From Pseudomonas arsenicoxydans (lineage in GTDB: Bacteria; Pseudomonadota; Gammaproteobacteria; Pseudomonadales; Pseudomonadaceae), in assembly GCF_006438915.1 (NCBI RefSeq), contig NZ_RCZE01000019.1, positions 55,852 to 119,851 of the forward strand: 64,000 nt of DNA. The letters run 5' to 3'. This document shows positions 1-11,036 of the stretch, piece after piece. The translations under genes were made by a program, and so were the position numbers. Position 1 is the first letter of the stretch, and each line of letters opens with the position of its first letter. Under the pieces are notes generated by a model. That model ran no database searches, was not told where the DNA came from, and saw nothing but the letters and a program-made list of their open reading frames with translations.

Positions 1-2127
1 GCGATGTGGGCAGTATGGGATGCCGGTTTCGACTACTGGCCGCTGGTGTCGCGAGTGTTGACGTTCGCCGTGATCGGTCTGGTCGTTGCGTTGATGTATC
101 CGACACTGGTGCGTGCTTCAGGCGCGACGGTGGGCCGCGGTGCATATGGCCTGGCCGGTATCCTGGGTGTCGGCGTCGTCGCAACGATGGCCTACATGTT
201 TGTGCCGACGCATGTGGTCAAGGCCTCCATCGAACCGGCGGTAACGCCGGTGACGCCGGGCACTGAGCAGAAAGACTGGGCGCATTGGGGCAACACCACG
301 GCCGGCAATCGCTTTGCCGCGCTGGACCAGATCAACAAAGGCAACATCGACAAGCTGCAAGTCGCGTGGACCTTCCACACAGGCGACGTCCCGCAAAGTA
401 CCGGTGCCGGCGCTGAAGACCAGAACACCCCGCTGCAAATCGGCGACACGGTCTACACCTGCACCGCCTATGGCAAAGTCTTCGCCCTGGATGCCGACAC
501 CGGCGCCCAGCGCTGGAAGTTCGACCCGCAAGGCACTGCGCCGAACTGGCAGCGCTGCCGTGGCTTGGGTTACTCCGAAACTCTGCCGTCCTCGGATACC
601 CAGCCCACTGCCTGTACGAAGCGTCTGTTTCTGCCGACCGGCGATGCCCGCCTGATCGCCATCAATGCCGACACGGGCAAACCCTGCGAAGAGTTTGGCG
701 ATAAAGGCACTGTCGACCTGAAGACCGACATGGGCGAAGTGAAACCGGGCTATTACCAACAAACCTCGACCCCGTTGGTCGCCGGTAATGTGGTGATCGT
801 CGGCGGCCGCGTGGCTGATAACTACTCCACCGGCGAGCCGCCAGGTGTGGTCCGCGCCTATGACGTGCGCAGTGGCGAACTGGTGTGGGCTTGGGATCCG
901 GGCAATCCGAACACGACCAAACGCCCACCTGCCGGGGAGACCTATACCCGTGGCACGCCGAACGTTTGGTCGGCCATGTCCTACGACGCCAAGCTCGGTC
1001 TGGTGTACCTGCCAACCGGCAACGCCACCCCGGACTTCTTTGGTGGCCAGCGCACGGCATTTGATGACAAATGGAATTCGTCCGTCGTCGCTATCGACGT
1101 GAAGACCGGTCAGGTGCGCTGGCACTTCCAGACCACTCACCACGACCTCTGGGACTTCGACCTGCCCGCCCAACCGCTGCTGTACGACGTGCCGGACGAC
1201 AAGGGCGGCCTGCAGCCAGCCTTGGCGCAAGTGACCAAGCAGGGCGAGATCTTCCTGCTCAACCGCGAAACCGGCGTACCGATCGCCCGCGTCGAAGAGC
1301 GTCCGGTGCCACAAGGCAATGTCCCCGGCGAACGTTATTCGCCGACCCAGCCGTTCTCGGTGGACATGCCGTCAATCGGCAACAAGACATTGACCGAGTC
1401 CGACATGTGGGGCGCCACGCCGTTCGATCAACTGATGTGCCGCATCCAGTTCAAAGGCATGCGCCACGAAGGCGTCTACACGCCACCAGGTCTTGATCGC
1501 GCGTTGCAGTTCCCCGGCTCGTTGGGTGGCATGAACTGGGGCAGTGTTTCGGTGGACCCGAACACGAATTACATGTTCGTCAACGACATGCGCCTCGGCC
1601 TCGCCAACTACATGATCCCGCGCAACAAGATCGCCGCCGGGGCCAGTGGTATTGAAATGGGTGTTGTGCCACAGGAAGGCACGCCGTTCGGTGCGATGCG
1701 CGAACGCTTCCTCTCGGCGGCCGGCATTCCATGTCAAAAACCACCGTTTGGCACCATGTCCGCCATCGACCTCAAGACCCACAAATTGATGTGGCAGGTT
1801 CCGGTTGGCACTGTGCAAGACACCGGCCCGTTGGGTATTCGCATGCACTTGCAGATCCCGATCGGTATGCCAACGCTGGGGGCTTCGCTGGCGACCCAGT
1901 CGGGGCTGTTGTTCTTCGCCGGGACACAGGATTTTTATCTGCGTGCGTTCGATACCGGCAATGGCAATGAGATCTGGAAGGCGCGTTTGCCGGTGGGTAG
2001 CCAGTCAGGGCCGATGACGTACGTTTCGCCCAAGACTGGCAAGCAGTACATCTTGCTGACGGTAGGTGGTGCGCGTCAGTCGACGGATCGTGGGGATTAT
2101 GTGATTGCGTATGCGTTGCCCAAGTAG
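1..2127 (+). CDS. gcd: Membrane-bound PQQ-dependent glucose dehydrogenase (5' end outside window)
   Basis: Oxidises glucose to gluconolactone at the periplasmic face of the inner membrane and passes electrons to ubiquinone. The reading frame is open from base 1, so the start codon lies upstream; about 708 codons are seen, and the family is near 800, so roughly 95 residues with the first membrane helices are missing. Two hydrophobic segments remain near the start, followed by the quinoprotein propeller with motifs such as HHDLWDFDLPAQP (around residue 380) and GEIFLLNRETG. The stop is followed by a hairpin terminator and the next genes are convergent. Identification rests on strong resemblance to Gcd across the whole visible part. 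Confidence 0.95.
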   Translation, partial: AMWAVWDAGFDYWPLVSRVLTFAVIGLVVALMYPTLVRASGATVGRGAYGLAGILGVGVVATMAYMFVPTHVVKASIEPAVTPVTPGTEQKDWAHWGNTTAGNRFAALDQINKGNIDKLQVAWTFHTGDVPQSTGAGAEDQNTPLQIGDTVYTCTAYGKVFALDADTGAQRWKFDPQGTAPNWQRCRGLGYSETLPSSDTQPTACTKRLFLPTGDARLIAINADTGKPCEEFGDKGTVDLKTDMGEVKPGYYQQTSTPLVAGNVVIVGGRVADNYSTGEPPGVVRAYDVRSGELVWAWDPGNPNTTKRPPAGETYTRGTPNVWSAMSYDAKLGLVYLPTGNATPDFFGGQRTAFDDKWNSSVVAIDVKTGQVRWHFQTTHHDLWDFDLPAQPLLYDVPDDKGGLQPALAQVTKQGEIFLLNRETGVPIARVEERPVPQGNVPGERYSPTQPFSVDMPSIGNKTLTESDMWGATPFDQLMCRIQFKGMRHEGVYTPPGLDRALQFPGSLGGMNWGSVSVDPNTNYMFVNDMRLGLANYMIPRNKIAAGASGIEMGVVPQEGTPFGAMRERFLSAAGIPCQKPPFGTMSAIDLKTHKLMWQVPVGTVQDTGPLGIRMHLQIPIGMPTLGASLATQSGLLFFAGTQDFYLRAFDTGNGNEIWKARLPVGSQSGPMTYVSPKTGKQYILLTVGGARQSTDRGDYVIAYALPK

Positions 2128-2171
2128 GGGGTGAATCGCAAGTACGACAAAGCTGTGCCATTCGCACACAA

Positions 2172-2197
2172 AAAGCCCGGCATTTTCGCCGGGCTTT
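2172..2197. terminator. Bidirectional intrinsic terminator between gcd and the HTH gene
   Basis: The stem AAAGCCCGGC pairs with GCCGGGCTTT around a short AT loop, with A-rich and T-rich flanks. It lies between convergent gcd and the antitoxin-like gene, so it can serve both. Confidence 0.8.
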
Positions 2198-2213
2198 ATC
2201 GCAGCATTCATAT

Positions 2214-2654
2214 TCAAGCGCATGCATTACCTTGGTTATGCCATCCGCCTTCAAACTCCAAATTCAGTTTGTAGAGGTCGTGGTCCAATTTGTTGATGGT
2301 ATTGATAGCTGCCATCAAATCCGCTTCGCCAGTTTTGGCTTCGAGATAAAGGCCCCTCAAGTAGCGGTCGTTCACCATTGGGATTTTGTCGGTCTTTTCC
2401 CAGATTGCTACAGCCTGGCTCGTCAAACCAACGATCTCAGCGAGACTTTCTTGAGACAGCCCAAGCTCTTTCCTGAGAAATCGGAACTCAGCCCCTGTCA
2501 ACACAGATGTCTTCTCGGCGATGGCCTTGCCGATAACGTCATGTAAGCCTTTCACATCGGTGATGGCGACGGACTCGCCATACGCGGTCTCTTTCACCAC
2601 GAAGCCATTGCTAAGCCATACATTTGGCAGGCCGCTCTCTACGTAGTGGTACAT
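2214..2654 (-). CDS. HTH (Xre-type) antitoxin-like regulator of a toxin-antitoxin pair
   Basis: A 146-residue protein. The N-terminal part carries the NGF..ETAYGESV..TDVKGLH pattern typical of a family of Xre regulators found with small DUF4258 proteins. The middle (about residues 50-115) is a helix-turn-helix with LTGAEFRFLRKELGLSQ and a WEK turn, as in HigA/MqsA-type antitoxins. I chose the ATG at 2654 because a GGGGTG ribosome site lies just upstream; a GTG at 2663 would give three more residues and overlap the toxin stop. It follows the DUF4258 gene with a gap of about 5 bases, so the two are surely co-transcribed. It probably neutralises the partner and represses their promoter, which is inference from family and order. 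The base composition is poorer in GC than the flanking genes. Confidence 0.8.
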   Translation of the reverse strand: MYHYVESGLPNVWLSNGFVVKETAYGESVAITDVKGLHDVIGKAIAEKTSVLTGAEFRFLRKELGLSQESLAEIVGLTSQAVAIWEKTDKIPMVNDRYLRGLYLEAKTGEADLMAAINTINKLDHDLYKLNLEFEGGWHNQGNACA

Positions 2655-2659
2655 AAAAT

Positions 2660-2983
2660 TCACCCCTTTTTTTGTATCGTGGTCACTATGACGAGAAATG
2701 TCCCGTCGTCATCAACGTCGATTGCGCCGACGACCTGGAGAGGTGACCCAGCTCTAAACCAGGAAATAGTAAACCTCCAATCACCCCCTGGTTGCTGAAA
2801 CGGCCCTTCAGTGATCTGCCCCTTGCCCAGACAATCCATCACATCCGGCATGCTCACACCTCGCTCAATCATCCTTGCCTTGGCATGCGGAGAGTAGAAG
2901 ATGCGTTCCGATACCTCCGAAAGCCCACGTATTATTTCGAGAGCTTTCTTTTTTGGCAGTGGAAAAGGCAGTAGGAGGCTCAT
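2660..2983 (-). CDS. DUF4258 protein, probable toxin of a toxin-antitoxin pair
   Basis: A 107-residue protein with the DUF4258 pattern: a Y/F-S-x-HAKARMIERG segment at about residues 31-42, a central DV..CLGKG turn, and a C-terminal strand region ending in VIVTTIQKKG. DUF4258 proteins are small relatives of RelE/MqsR-like RNases and are often encoded just before an HTH antitoxin, as here. The toxin-first order matches HigBA and MqsRA. No experimental function can be read from the sequence, so RNase activity is inference. The gene is convergent with gcd and lies upstream of a tRNA gene on the same strand. Lower GC than its neighbours suggests later acquisition. Confidence 0.75.
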   Translation of the reverse strand: MSLLLPFPLPKKKALEIIRGLSEVSERIFYSPHAKARMIERGVSMPDVMDCLGKGQITEGPFQQPGGDWRFTISWFRAGSPLQVVGAIDVDDDGTFLVIVTTIQKKG

Positions 2984-2990
2984 TAGTTTT

Positions 2991-3027
2991 CTATAGTATT
3001 TATAGGTTGAGTCATCCTAAAGTTCAA
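2991..3027 (-). promoter_or_regulatory. Predicted sigma-70 promoter and dyad of the toxin-antitoxin pair
   Basis: On the minus strand TTGAAC (3022-3027) and TATAAA (2999-3004) are separated by 17 bases, a good sigma-70 match just upstream of the DUF4258 start at 2983. A dyad with arms CTATA and TATAG (2991-3005) overlaps the -10 element. This is where an autoregulating antitoxin would bind; the operator role is inferred. Confidence 0.5.
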
Positions 3028-3146
3028 GGCTAGCTTGTCAAATTCAATTGTATGTCTAGGAATGACGCCACTGAGGTGGCAAGCCCACGCCGACACTAAG
3101 CTGCCTTTTGAAGAAAAAAGCTTGGGGAGCCTGAACGCCGGACACG

Positions 3147-3174
3147 AAAAAGCCGCGCAATGCGCGGCTTTTTT
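3147..3174 (-). terminator. Intrinsic terminator downstream of the tRNA gene
   Basis: A perfect GC-rich hairpin (AGCCGCGCA against TGCGCGGCT, 3151-3169) is followed on the minus strand by a T run. It lies just after the 3' end of the tRNA. Confidence 0.8.
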
Positions 3175-3177
3175 GTT

Positions 3178-3254
3178 TGGTGGGCCCACACGGACTTGAA
3201 CCGTGGACCAAAGGATTATGAGTCCTCTGCTCTAACCAACTGAGCTATAGGCCC
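3178..3254 (-). tRNA. tRNA with CAU anticodon, probably tRNA-Ile2 (lysidine type)
   Basis: A 77-base cloverleaf with encoded CCA. The acceptor stem is GGGCCTA/TGGGCCC, the D arm GCTC/GAGC, the anticodon loop CTCATAA, and the T arm CACGG/CCGTG with TTCAAGT in the loop. The CAU anticodon fits either elongator Met or Ile2. C4-G69 and C5-G68 pairs are present, as in E. coli tRNA-Ile2 and unlike its elongator tRNA-Met, and the GACTCATAATC context matches Ile2. I therefore favour the isoleucine AUA decoder, whose C34 would be changed to lysidine by TilS. A tRNA at the equivalent place in P. aeruginosa has, as I recall, been labelled Met. Confidence 0.8.
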
Positions 3255-3269
3255 TCAGTAGGCCGCGGA

Positions 3270-6200
3270 TTATAGCGACGGTTTCTCGGCTGTGCTATCC
3301 GAAAAATCCGATACGGCTATACGAAGAAACGTCGCGGCGAATTCGTCGGCGGGAAGAGGCGGGCTCACGATGTAACCCTGGATCTGTTCGCAGCCTTCGG
3401 CGGCGAGGAATTCCTGTTGCGCCAGGGTCTCCACACCCTCGGCGATGACGGTGAATTGCATGCTGCGGCCCAGGGCGATGATCGCGCGAACGATGGCGGC
3501 ATCATGCGGATCGTCAGGCAGGCCGCGGACGAACGACTGATCGATCTTGAGAATGTCCAGTGGCAGGCGCTTGAGATAGCTCAATGACGAGTAGCCAGTA
3601 CCAAAGTCATCGATGGCTAACTGCACGCCCAGTTGTTTGAGCTGGTGCAGCACCGCCAGCGCTTCTTCGGCCTGGCTCATGATGAAGTTTTCGGTAATCT
3701 CCAGTTGCAAAAATCCGGGCTGGAGATGGCTGTCCTTGAGCAATTGTTCGATTCGCCCCAACAGATTGGGTTGACGCAATTGGGCGCCAGCGAGGTTGAC
3801 CGATAGCGGGCCGAGGCATTCATACACCTGATTCCACTCGTTCATTTGCCGGCAGGCGGTTTCAAGGACCCAGTCGCCGATTTGCAGAATCATGCCGTTT
3901 TCTTCGGCCAGGGGAATGAAGTGTTCTGGCGGCACCATGCCAAAGGTCGGGTGATGCCAACGAATCAGTGCCTCGGCGCCGACCAGTCGATGGTCGTCGA
4001 GGCTGATTTTTGGCTGGTAGTGCAGGAACAGTTCGTTGCGCTCGATGGCGCGGCGCAATTCGTGTTCCAGCGCCACGCGCTCGCTGGCCTGGGCGGTGAG
4101 GTCGCGGGTGTAGCTTTCGACCCGGTTGCGCCCCTTCGCCTTGGAACGGTACATCGCGGCATCGGCGTTCTTGACCAGCGTGGCGACGTCGCAGCCGTCC
4201 TTGGGGTACAGGCTGGTGCCGATACTGGCGCTGATGAAAAACTCGTGTTCACCGGCCTGGAACGGCGCCCCGAAGCAGTTGAGCAGTTTGGTCGCGATAT
4301 TGTCGGCATCGCTGTTCTGTTGCAGGCCCGGCAGCAGGATGATGAATTCGTCACCGCCCAGGCGCGCAACGGTATCGATGTCGCGTAGCTGCTCCTTGAG
4401 GCGCACCGCGATGCCTTTGAGCAGCAGGTCGCCGACCGGGTGGCCGAGGCTGTCGTTGATGTGTTTGAAGCGGTCCAGGTCGAGGAACAGCACGGCGCCT
4501 TGGCCACCATTTTCCTGTTGGGTGTTGAGCGCGGTCTGCAGTCGACTCTCGAACAGTGTGCGGTTTGGCAAGCCGGTCAGCGGGTCGTGGTGCGCCTGGT
4601 AGTCGAGTTTGGCCTGAGCGTGTTTGAGGCTGGAAATGTCGGCGAACACCGCCACAAAGTGGGTGATGAACTTGTCCCGGTTACGCACGGCGCTGATGGT
4701 CAGCCAGCTCGGGTAGAGTTCGCCATTTTTGCGGCGGTTGGAGATTTCGCCTTGCCAATGACCTTCTGCAGTCAACTGGTGCCACATCGCCGCATAAAAC
4801 GCGCTGTCATGAAGGCCAGAGGCAAGCAGGCGAGGGGTGTGGCCCAGTGCTTCGCTCTCGCTGTAGCCGGTAATCTCGGTAAACGCGCGGTTGACCGCGC
4901 TGATGTGCTGCTGGGTGTCGGTGATCAGCACGCCTTCGGCCGTGCTTTCGAACACGGTGGCGGCCTGTTGCAGCTTTTCCTGCATCAGGTGCCGCTCGGT
5001 GATGTCCCGGGCGATGGTCAACATGCAGTCGTCATCACCGATAGGTAATGGGCGGCTCGACACCTCGCAGAGGCGAATCTGCCCGTCGCTGCGGCGGATG
5101 TGGCAACTGAAGTCGCGGACGAAACCATCCCGGTGCAGCAGGTCAAGCATCTGTTTGCGTTCGTTGAGGTTGACCCATATCCCCAGGTCCAGGGACGATC
5201 GATCAACGGACATCGCGCTGTTGAAGCCGGTAATGCGGCTGAAACCTTCATTGACCTCCAGCAGCAATCCGTCGCTCTGGCGCGACAGCAACAAACCGTC
5301 CGGGGACGCGTGGAAGGCCTTGGCGAATTTCTCTTCGGACGTTTGCAGTTGTTGCTGGGTTTCTTTGAGCTGGCTGATATCACGCACCACCACCACCAAG
5401 GCAGGTGTTGTGTTCAAATCAAAAGGCTCGGCGGAAATCAGGCCGGTGAACACGTGGCCGTTACTGCGGCGAAAAGGCATCTCCAGGTTGCGGATGCTGC
5501 CAGCCTGCAATCGCTGCAACAGACCCGGCCCGACGCCGGGGATGCCCCAGATGTTGAGGTCGGTGGCGGTCTGGCCGATGACGTCTTCAGCCCTGAGGCC
5601 GATTTGCTCTTCGAAGGCTTTGTTCACCTCCAGTAGGCAACCGTCGGACAGTCGCGCGATCACCAGAATGTCCGGGCATTGCTGGAAGACCGAAGCAAAT
5701 TTTTGCTCGGACAGACTCAACGCTTCTTCAGTGCGTTTGGCATCACTGATATCGATCATCAGCCCGCGCATGATCGGTTCATGACCGTGCTCGATCAGGC
5801 TGACTATATCGCGCACCCACAGGCAGCGACCGTCGGCGGTGATAACCCTGTAATCGACGCTGTGATCGCGCCCGGCCAGCACTTCGTGATCACAAAAAGA
5901 CTGTGCCCGGGTCAGGTCTGCGGGGTGGATGATGTTGCGCCAGAAGCCTGGAATCAGCCAATGAGACAGGGGATAACCGAGGAGGTCTTCGGCATGGGGT
6001 GAGACGTAGCTGTAGGTGAAATCGCTGATCCGTGCTTCCCAGGCGATGGCCGACAAACTTTCGACGAGCCCGCGATAGTGGTACTCGCTGCTGCGCAGTT
6101 CCTGCTCCAGGTCGACCCGGCGCGCAATTTCAGAGCTCAGGCGTCGGTTGATCCGGATCACCACGGCCAACATGACCGTCAGAAACAGCAACCCCGGCAA

Positions 6201-7016
6201 GCCGTAGACCAGCAAGTCCGACCAGAAGGTGCGATGTTCCAGGACATTGCCCACCCAGTGTTCCTGAATGGCGCTGATTTCACTGGGGCTCATGTCCGCC
6301 AGCACTTTGTCCAGAATGCCGACCAGAACCTTGTTGCCGGGAGGCACAGCCATTGCCAGTTGATAGCGGTAGGGGGTTTCGCCGCTGACATACAGCCCTT
6401 CGAGCTTGAGCTGGCGAAGGCTCCAGACACTGGAAGCGAGATCGCCCACCACGGCGTCCACTTCGTCGGTGGCCAATGCCTGCAAGGCCGAGCTCACACT
6501 GGACATCGGCACGAGATTCAGGTCCGGGTGGTGGGTGCGCAGCAGCTCATGGGGCGCATAGTTTTCCACCACGGCGATCTTCAGCCCGTACAGGTCTTCG
6601 AGTTTGTGCGGTTGGGCGCCGCCGACATGGGCCAGAATGACAATTGGAAAGTCAAGATACGGGCGAGTAAACGACAGGTAGGACTGGCGCTCCGGGGTCG
6701 ACATGATGCCCGGTAAAACGTCCAGCTTGCCTTGCTTGGCCTGTTCCAGCACGACCGTCCAGCTGACCGGTTCGATGGGCGTGAGCTTGATGGCCAGCCG
6801 TTGACGGATCACGTTGATGTAGTCCGCAGCAAGGCCCTGATAGCGGCCCTGTTCATCGCGAAACTCAAACGGCGGCCAGGACGCGTCCACGCCCAGGCGC
6901 AAATCCGGGTGTGCGCTCAGCCAGCTACGTTCGTCGTCGGTCAGAGTCAGCGCGCCAGCCGTTGCGGTCCAGGTCATCAGCGACAGCAAAAAAAACACGG
7001 TCGGCAGTCTGGGCAT
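3270..7016 (-). CDS. rmcA: RmcA-like GGDEF/EAL c-di-GMP signalling protein with periplasmic solute-binding sensor
   Basis: A 1248-residue inner-membrane protein that would make or degrade c-di-GMP. Order: signal peptide (1-22), bacterial family-3 solute-binding domain in the periplasm (about 24-250), one membrane helix (about 268-290), four PAS domains in series (about 310-805), GGDEF with an intact motif at 887-891, and EAL at 1015-1017. Length and layout match RmcA (PA0575) of P. aeruginosa, a redox-responsive phosphodiesterase, which also sits next to rpoD. Both catalytic signatures are complete in the sequence. It has its own upstream gap and is not tightly coupled to rpoD. The ligand of the solute-binding domain cannot be predicted; basic amino acids are a common choice in this fold. 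Confidence 0.9.
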   Translation of the reverse strand: MPRLPTVFFLLSLMTWTATAGALTLTDDERSWLSAHPDLRLGVDASWPPFEFRDEQGRYQGLAADYINVIRQRLAIKLTPIEPVSWTVVLEQAKQGKLDVLPGIMSTPERQSYLSFTRPYLDFPIVILAHVGGAQPHKLEDLYGLKIAVVENYAPHELLRTHHPDLNLVPMSSVSSALQALATDEVDAVVGDLASSVWSLRQLKLEGLYVSGETPYRYQLAMAVPPGNKVLVGILDKVLADMSPSEISAIQEHWVGNVLEHRTFWSDLLVYGLPGLLFLTVMLAVVIRINRRLSSEIARRVDLEQELRSSEYHYRGLVESLSAIAWEARISDFTYSYVSPHAEDLLGYPLSHWLIPGFWRNIIHPADLTRAQSFCDHEVLAGRDHSVDYRVITADGRCLWVRDIVSLIEHGHEPIMRGLMIDISDAKRTEEALSLSEQKFASVFQQCPDILVIARLSDGCLLEVNKAFEEQIGLRAEDVIGQTATDLNIWGIPGVGPGLLQRLQAGSIRNLEMPFRRSNGHVFTGLISAEPFDLNTTPALVVVVRDISQLKETQQQLQTSEEKFAKAFHASPDGLLLSRQSDGLLLEVNEGFSRITGFNSAMSVDRSSLDLGIWVNLNERKQMLDLLHRDGFVRDFSCHIRRSDGQIRLCEVSSRPLPIGDDDCMLTIARDITERHLMQEKLQQAATVFESTAEGVLITDTQQHISAVNRAFTEITGYSESEALGHTPRLLASGLHDSAFYAAMWHQLTAEGHWQGEISNRRKNGELYPSWLTISAVRNRDKFITHFVAVFADISSLKHAQAKLDYQAHHDPLTGLPNRTLFESRLQTALNTQQENGGQGAVLFLDLDRFKHINDSLGHPVGDLLLKGIAVRLKEQLRDIDTVARLGGDEFIILLPGLQQNSDADNIATKLLNCFGAPFQAGEHEFFISASIGTSLYPKDGCDVATLVKNADAAMYRSKAKGRNRVESYTRDLTAQASERVALEHELRRAIERNELFLHYQPKISLDDHRLVGAEALIRWHHPTFGMVPPEHFIPLAEENGMILQIGDWVLETACRQMNEWNQVYECLGPLSVNLAGAQLRQPNLLGRIEQLLKDSHLQPGFLQLEITENFIMSQAEEALAVLHQLKQLGVQLAIDDFGTGYSSLSYLKRLPLDILKIDQSFVRGLPDDPHDAAIVRAIIALGRSMQFTVIAEGVETLAQQEFLAAEGCEQIQGYIVSPPLPADEFAATFLRIAVSDFSDSTAEKPSL

Positions 7017-7106
7017 AACGGTCTCGTTATGGCTCGGGGGAATGTTTCGAGTGTAGACGGGCTAGGCGGCGGGGGGGAGGTGCGAGGGATTTAATCTGCA
7101 TAAAGC

Positions 7107-7130
7107 AAAACCCCCGGCCTGGGCCGGGGG
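7107..7130 (-). terminator. Terminator of rpoD
   Basis: The hairpin CCCCCGGCC/GGCCGGGGG with a two-base loop (7111-7130) is followed on the minus strand by a TTTT tract, a few bases after the rpoD stop. Confidence 0.85.
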
Positions 7131-7138
7131 TTCTGTTA

Positions 7139-8989
<1,851 letters not shown>

Positions 8990-9056
8990 AACACCCTATC
9001 CACTGAAGGTCTTGGCGGGCAAAAAACAAGCCGAGGATTATACCTGAGCTATGACC

Positions 9057-11036
9057 TCACGCGCCAGTTGAGGTCGGGTTTGATACAGCCATATTGCGTT
9101 TTAATAGGTCGCGCATCTGATTTGCGATCTGATTTGCTTCCTCCGGGGTCAATCCCGGCTGTCTGGCTTTCCTGATAAGTACTTCCAGGCTATCCGTGTG
9201 TTGAGCGGCCGATAACCTAGTAATGGTGTCTAAAAACTGTTGTTCAAGGTTATCGCCTGCAATCAGCCATTCCTTTTCTGCCAATGCCTTGAGCAGTCGT
9301 CCCTGTTCGGTACCGTGCCAGCGTGCCATTAACTGAATTGAGTTTAGCTTAGGATTTTTTTGCACCGCCTCGATCAGAGCCACGAGCAGTTGTGCGTAGG
9401 TGTTGCTCTCATTGGCAAAATGGTTGGCGGTTTCTACCCGGCCAGCCAGATCCGGATGATGAATAAGGGTGCGCAGCGCGATCAGGGTGGGTGCCTCTAC
9501 CGCAATCGGTGTGCGCGGGGCGCTCGGTTGATCGCGATCGCCGCCGCGCTTGCCGTTCTTGTCCCACGGTTTCTTGTCCCACTTCTTGCCGCCAGCGCCG
9601 GGTTTCTTCGGCGTCCACTCCTGCTGCGGCACATACATTTCTTGTGACTGCGGCTGATGGTAGTCGCTGTAGTCCGGCATGGCGTCGTAATCCATGCCTG
9701 GATCGTAAGCCGGTGGCGCGTTCTGAGGGGCGCTTTGCACCAGTTGGCTCACTGCTTCGCCGCTGAGGCCGGTGATTTCGGTCAGGCGCTGACGCATCAG
9801 GATGCGCAGGTTGGCACCTGGGACTTTGTCGATGAGCGGCGCGGCGAGGGTGGCCATGTGGGCCTTGCCCTCCAGCGAGCGCGGGTCCGACTCTTCGGTC
9901 AGTTGCTGGAAGAAATAATCCGCCAATGGCTGGGCGTGCTGGTTGATTCGGGCGCGGAAAGCATCCGTGCCTTCGGAGCGGACCAGCGTATCCGGGTCTT
10001 CACCTTCCGGGAGGAACAGAAAGCGTGCACGCCGTCCGTCTTGCAAGCAGGGCAGCGTCGCCTCCAGTGCTCGCCAGGCAGCATTGCGGCCCGCCTGGTC
10101 ACCGTCAAAACAGAACAGCACGTTGGGCACGACGCGAAACAGTCGCTTCAAGTGCTCTTCGCTGGTGGCGGTGCCCAGGGTCGCCACGGCATTGCGCAGG
10201 CCTTGCTGGGCGAGGGCGATGACGTCCATATAGCCTTCGACGACGATGATTTCGTCGAGGTTGCGGTTGTTCTTGCGTGCTTCATAAAGGCCATAGAGTT
10301 CCTGGCCTTTATGGAATACCGGGGTTTCCGGTGAGTTCAAGTATTTCGGCTTGTCGTCGCCCAATACCCGGCCACCGAAAGCGATGATGCGCCCGCGGCT
10401 GTCGCGAATCGGGAACATCACGCGATCGCGGAAGCGGTCATAGCGTTTGCCGGTTTCGGCGTTCTCGATCAGCAGGCCGGCATCGACCATGGCTTTTTGT
10501 TGCAGTGTGTCGCTGCTCAGGTGTTTGAACAGGTTGTCCCAGCCCGGCGGAGCAAAGCCGAGGCCGAAGTCGCGAGCGATCTCGCCGGTCAGTCCGCGAC
10601 CTTTCAAGTAATCCACAGCGGCTTTGCGCGATGGATGGCTTTTCAGTGCCTGACGGTAAAAGTCGGCGGCGGCGGTGAGCAGCGGATACAACGGCGAATC
10701 GGTCGGTTGCCGCGGTTTGTGCGGTCGGCCGCTTTCTTCGCGGGGGATTTCCATGCCCGCGGCTTTGGCCAGTTCCTCCACGGCCTGGACGAAATCCAGG
10801 TTGTCGTGGTCCATCATGAAGCCGAGGGCGTTACCGCCAGCACCGCAACCGAAGCAGTAATAGAACTGTTTGTCAGGGCTGACGCTGAAAGACGGGGTTT
10901 TCTCTTTGTGAAACGGGCAGCAAGCGGTGTAGTTCTTGCCGGCCTTTTTCATTTGCAGGCGCGAGCTGACCACATCGACGATGTCGGTGCGGTTCAGAAG
11001 GTCGTCAATGAAGCTCTGGGGAATTAGCCCGGCCAT
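9057..11036 (-). CDS. dnaG: DNA primase
   Basis: Makes RNA primers at the replication fork and contacts DnaB helicase through its C-terminus. The protein has 659 residues. The N-terminal CHC2 zinc finger is complete (C40, H43, C61, C64), followed by the RNA polymerase core and the TOPRIM fold with EGYMDVIAL (about 265) and FDGDQAG (about 310). A Gly/Lys-rich linker at about 480-505 precedes the C-terminal helicase-binding domain. The gene is upstream of rpoD in the same direction. The region between it and rpsU is unusually free of genes (see the entry at 11037). Confidence 0.97.
   Translation of the reverse strand: MAGLIPQSFIDDLLNRTDIVDVVSSRLQMKKAGKNYTACCPFHKEKTPSFSVSPDKQFYYCFGCGAGGNALGFMMDHDNLDFVQAVEELAKAAGMEIPREESGRPHKPRQPTDSPLYPLLTAAADFYRQALKSHPSRKAAVDYLKGRGLTGEIARDFGLGFAPPGWDNLFKHLSSDTLQQKAMVDAGLLIENAETGKRYDRFRDRVMFPIRDSRGRIIAFGGRVLGDDKPKYLNSPETPVFHKGQELYGLYEARKNNRNLDEIIVVEGYMDVIALAQQGLRNAVATLGTATSEEHLKRLFRVVPNVLFCFDGDQAGRNAAWRALEATLPCLQDGRRARFLFLPEGEDPDTLVRSEGTDAFRARINQHAQPLADYFFQQLTEESDPRSLEGKAHMATLAAPLIDKVPGANLRILMRQRLTEITGLSGEAVSQLVQSAPQNAPPAYDPGMDYDAMPDYSDYHQPQSQEMYVPQQEWTPKKPGAGGKKWDKKPWDKNGKRGGDRDQPSAPRTPIAVEAPTLIALRTLIHHPDLAGRVETANHFANESNTYAQLLVALIEAVQKNPKLNSIQLMARWHGTEQGRLLKALAEKEWLIAGDNLEQQFLDTITRLSAAQHTDSLEVLIRKARQPGLTPEEANQIANQMRDLLKRNMAVSNPTSTGA

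Noticed and set aside
2983..3189. 68-codon frame between the DUF4258 gene and the tRNA
   Set aside because: Overlaps the tRNA, the terminator and the promoter of the pair; no ribosome site.
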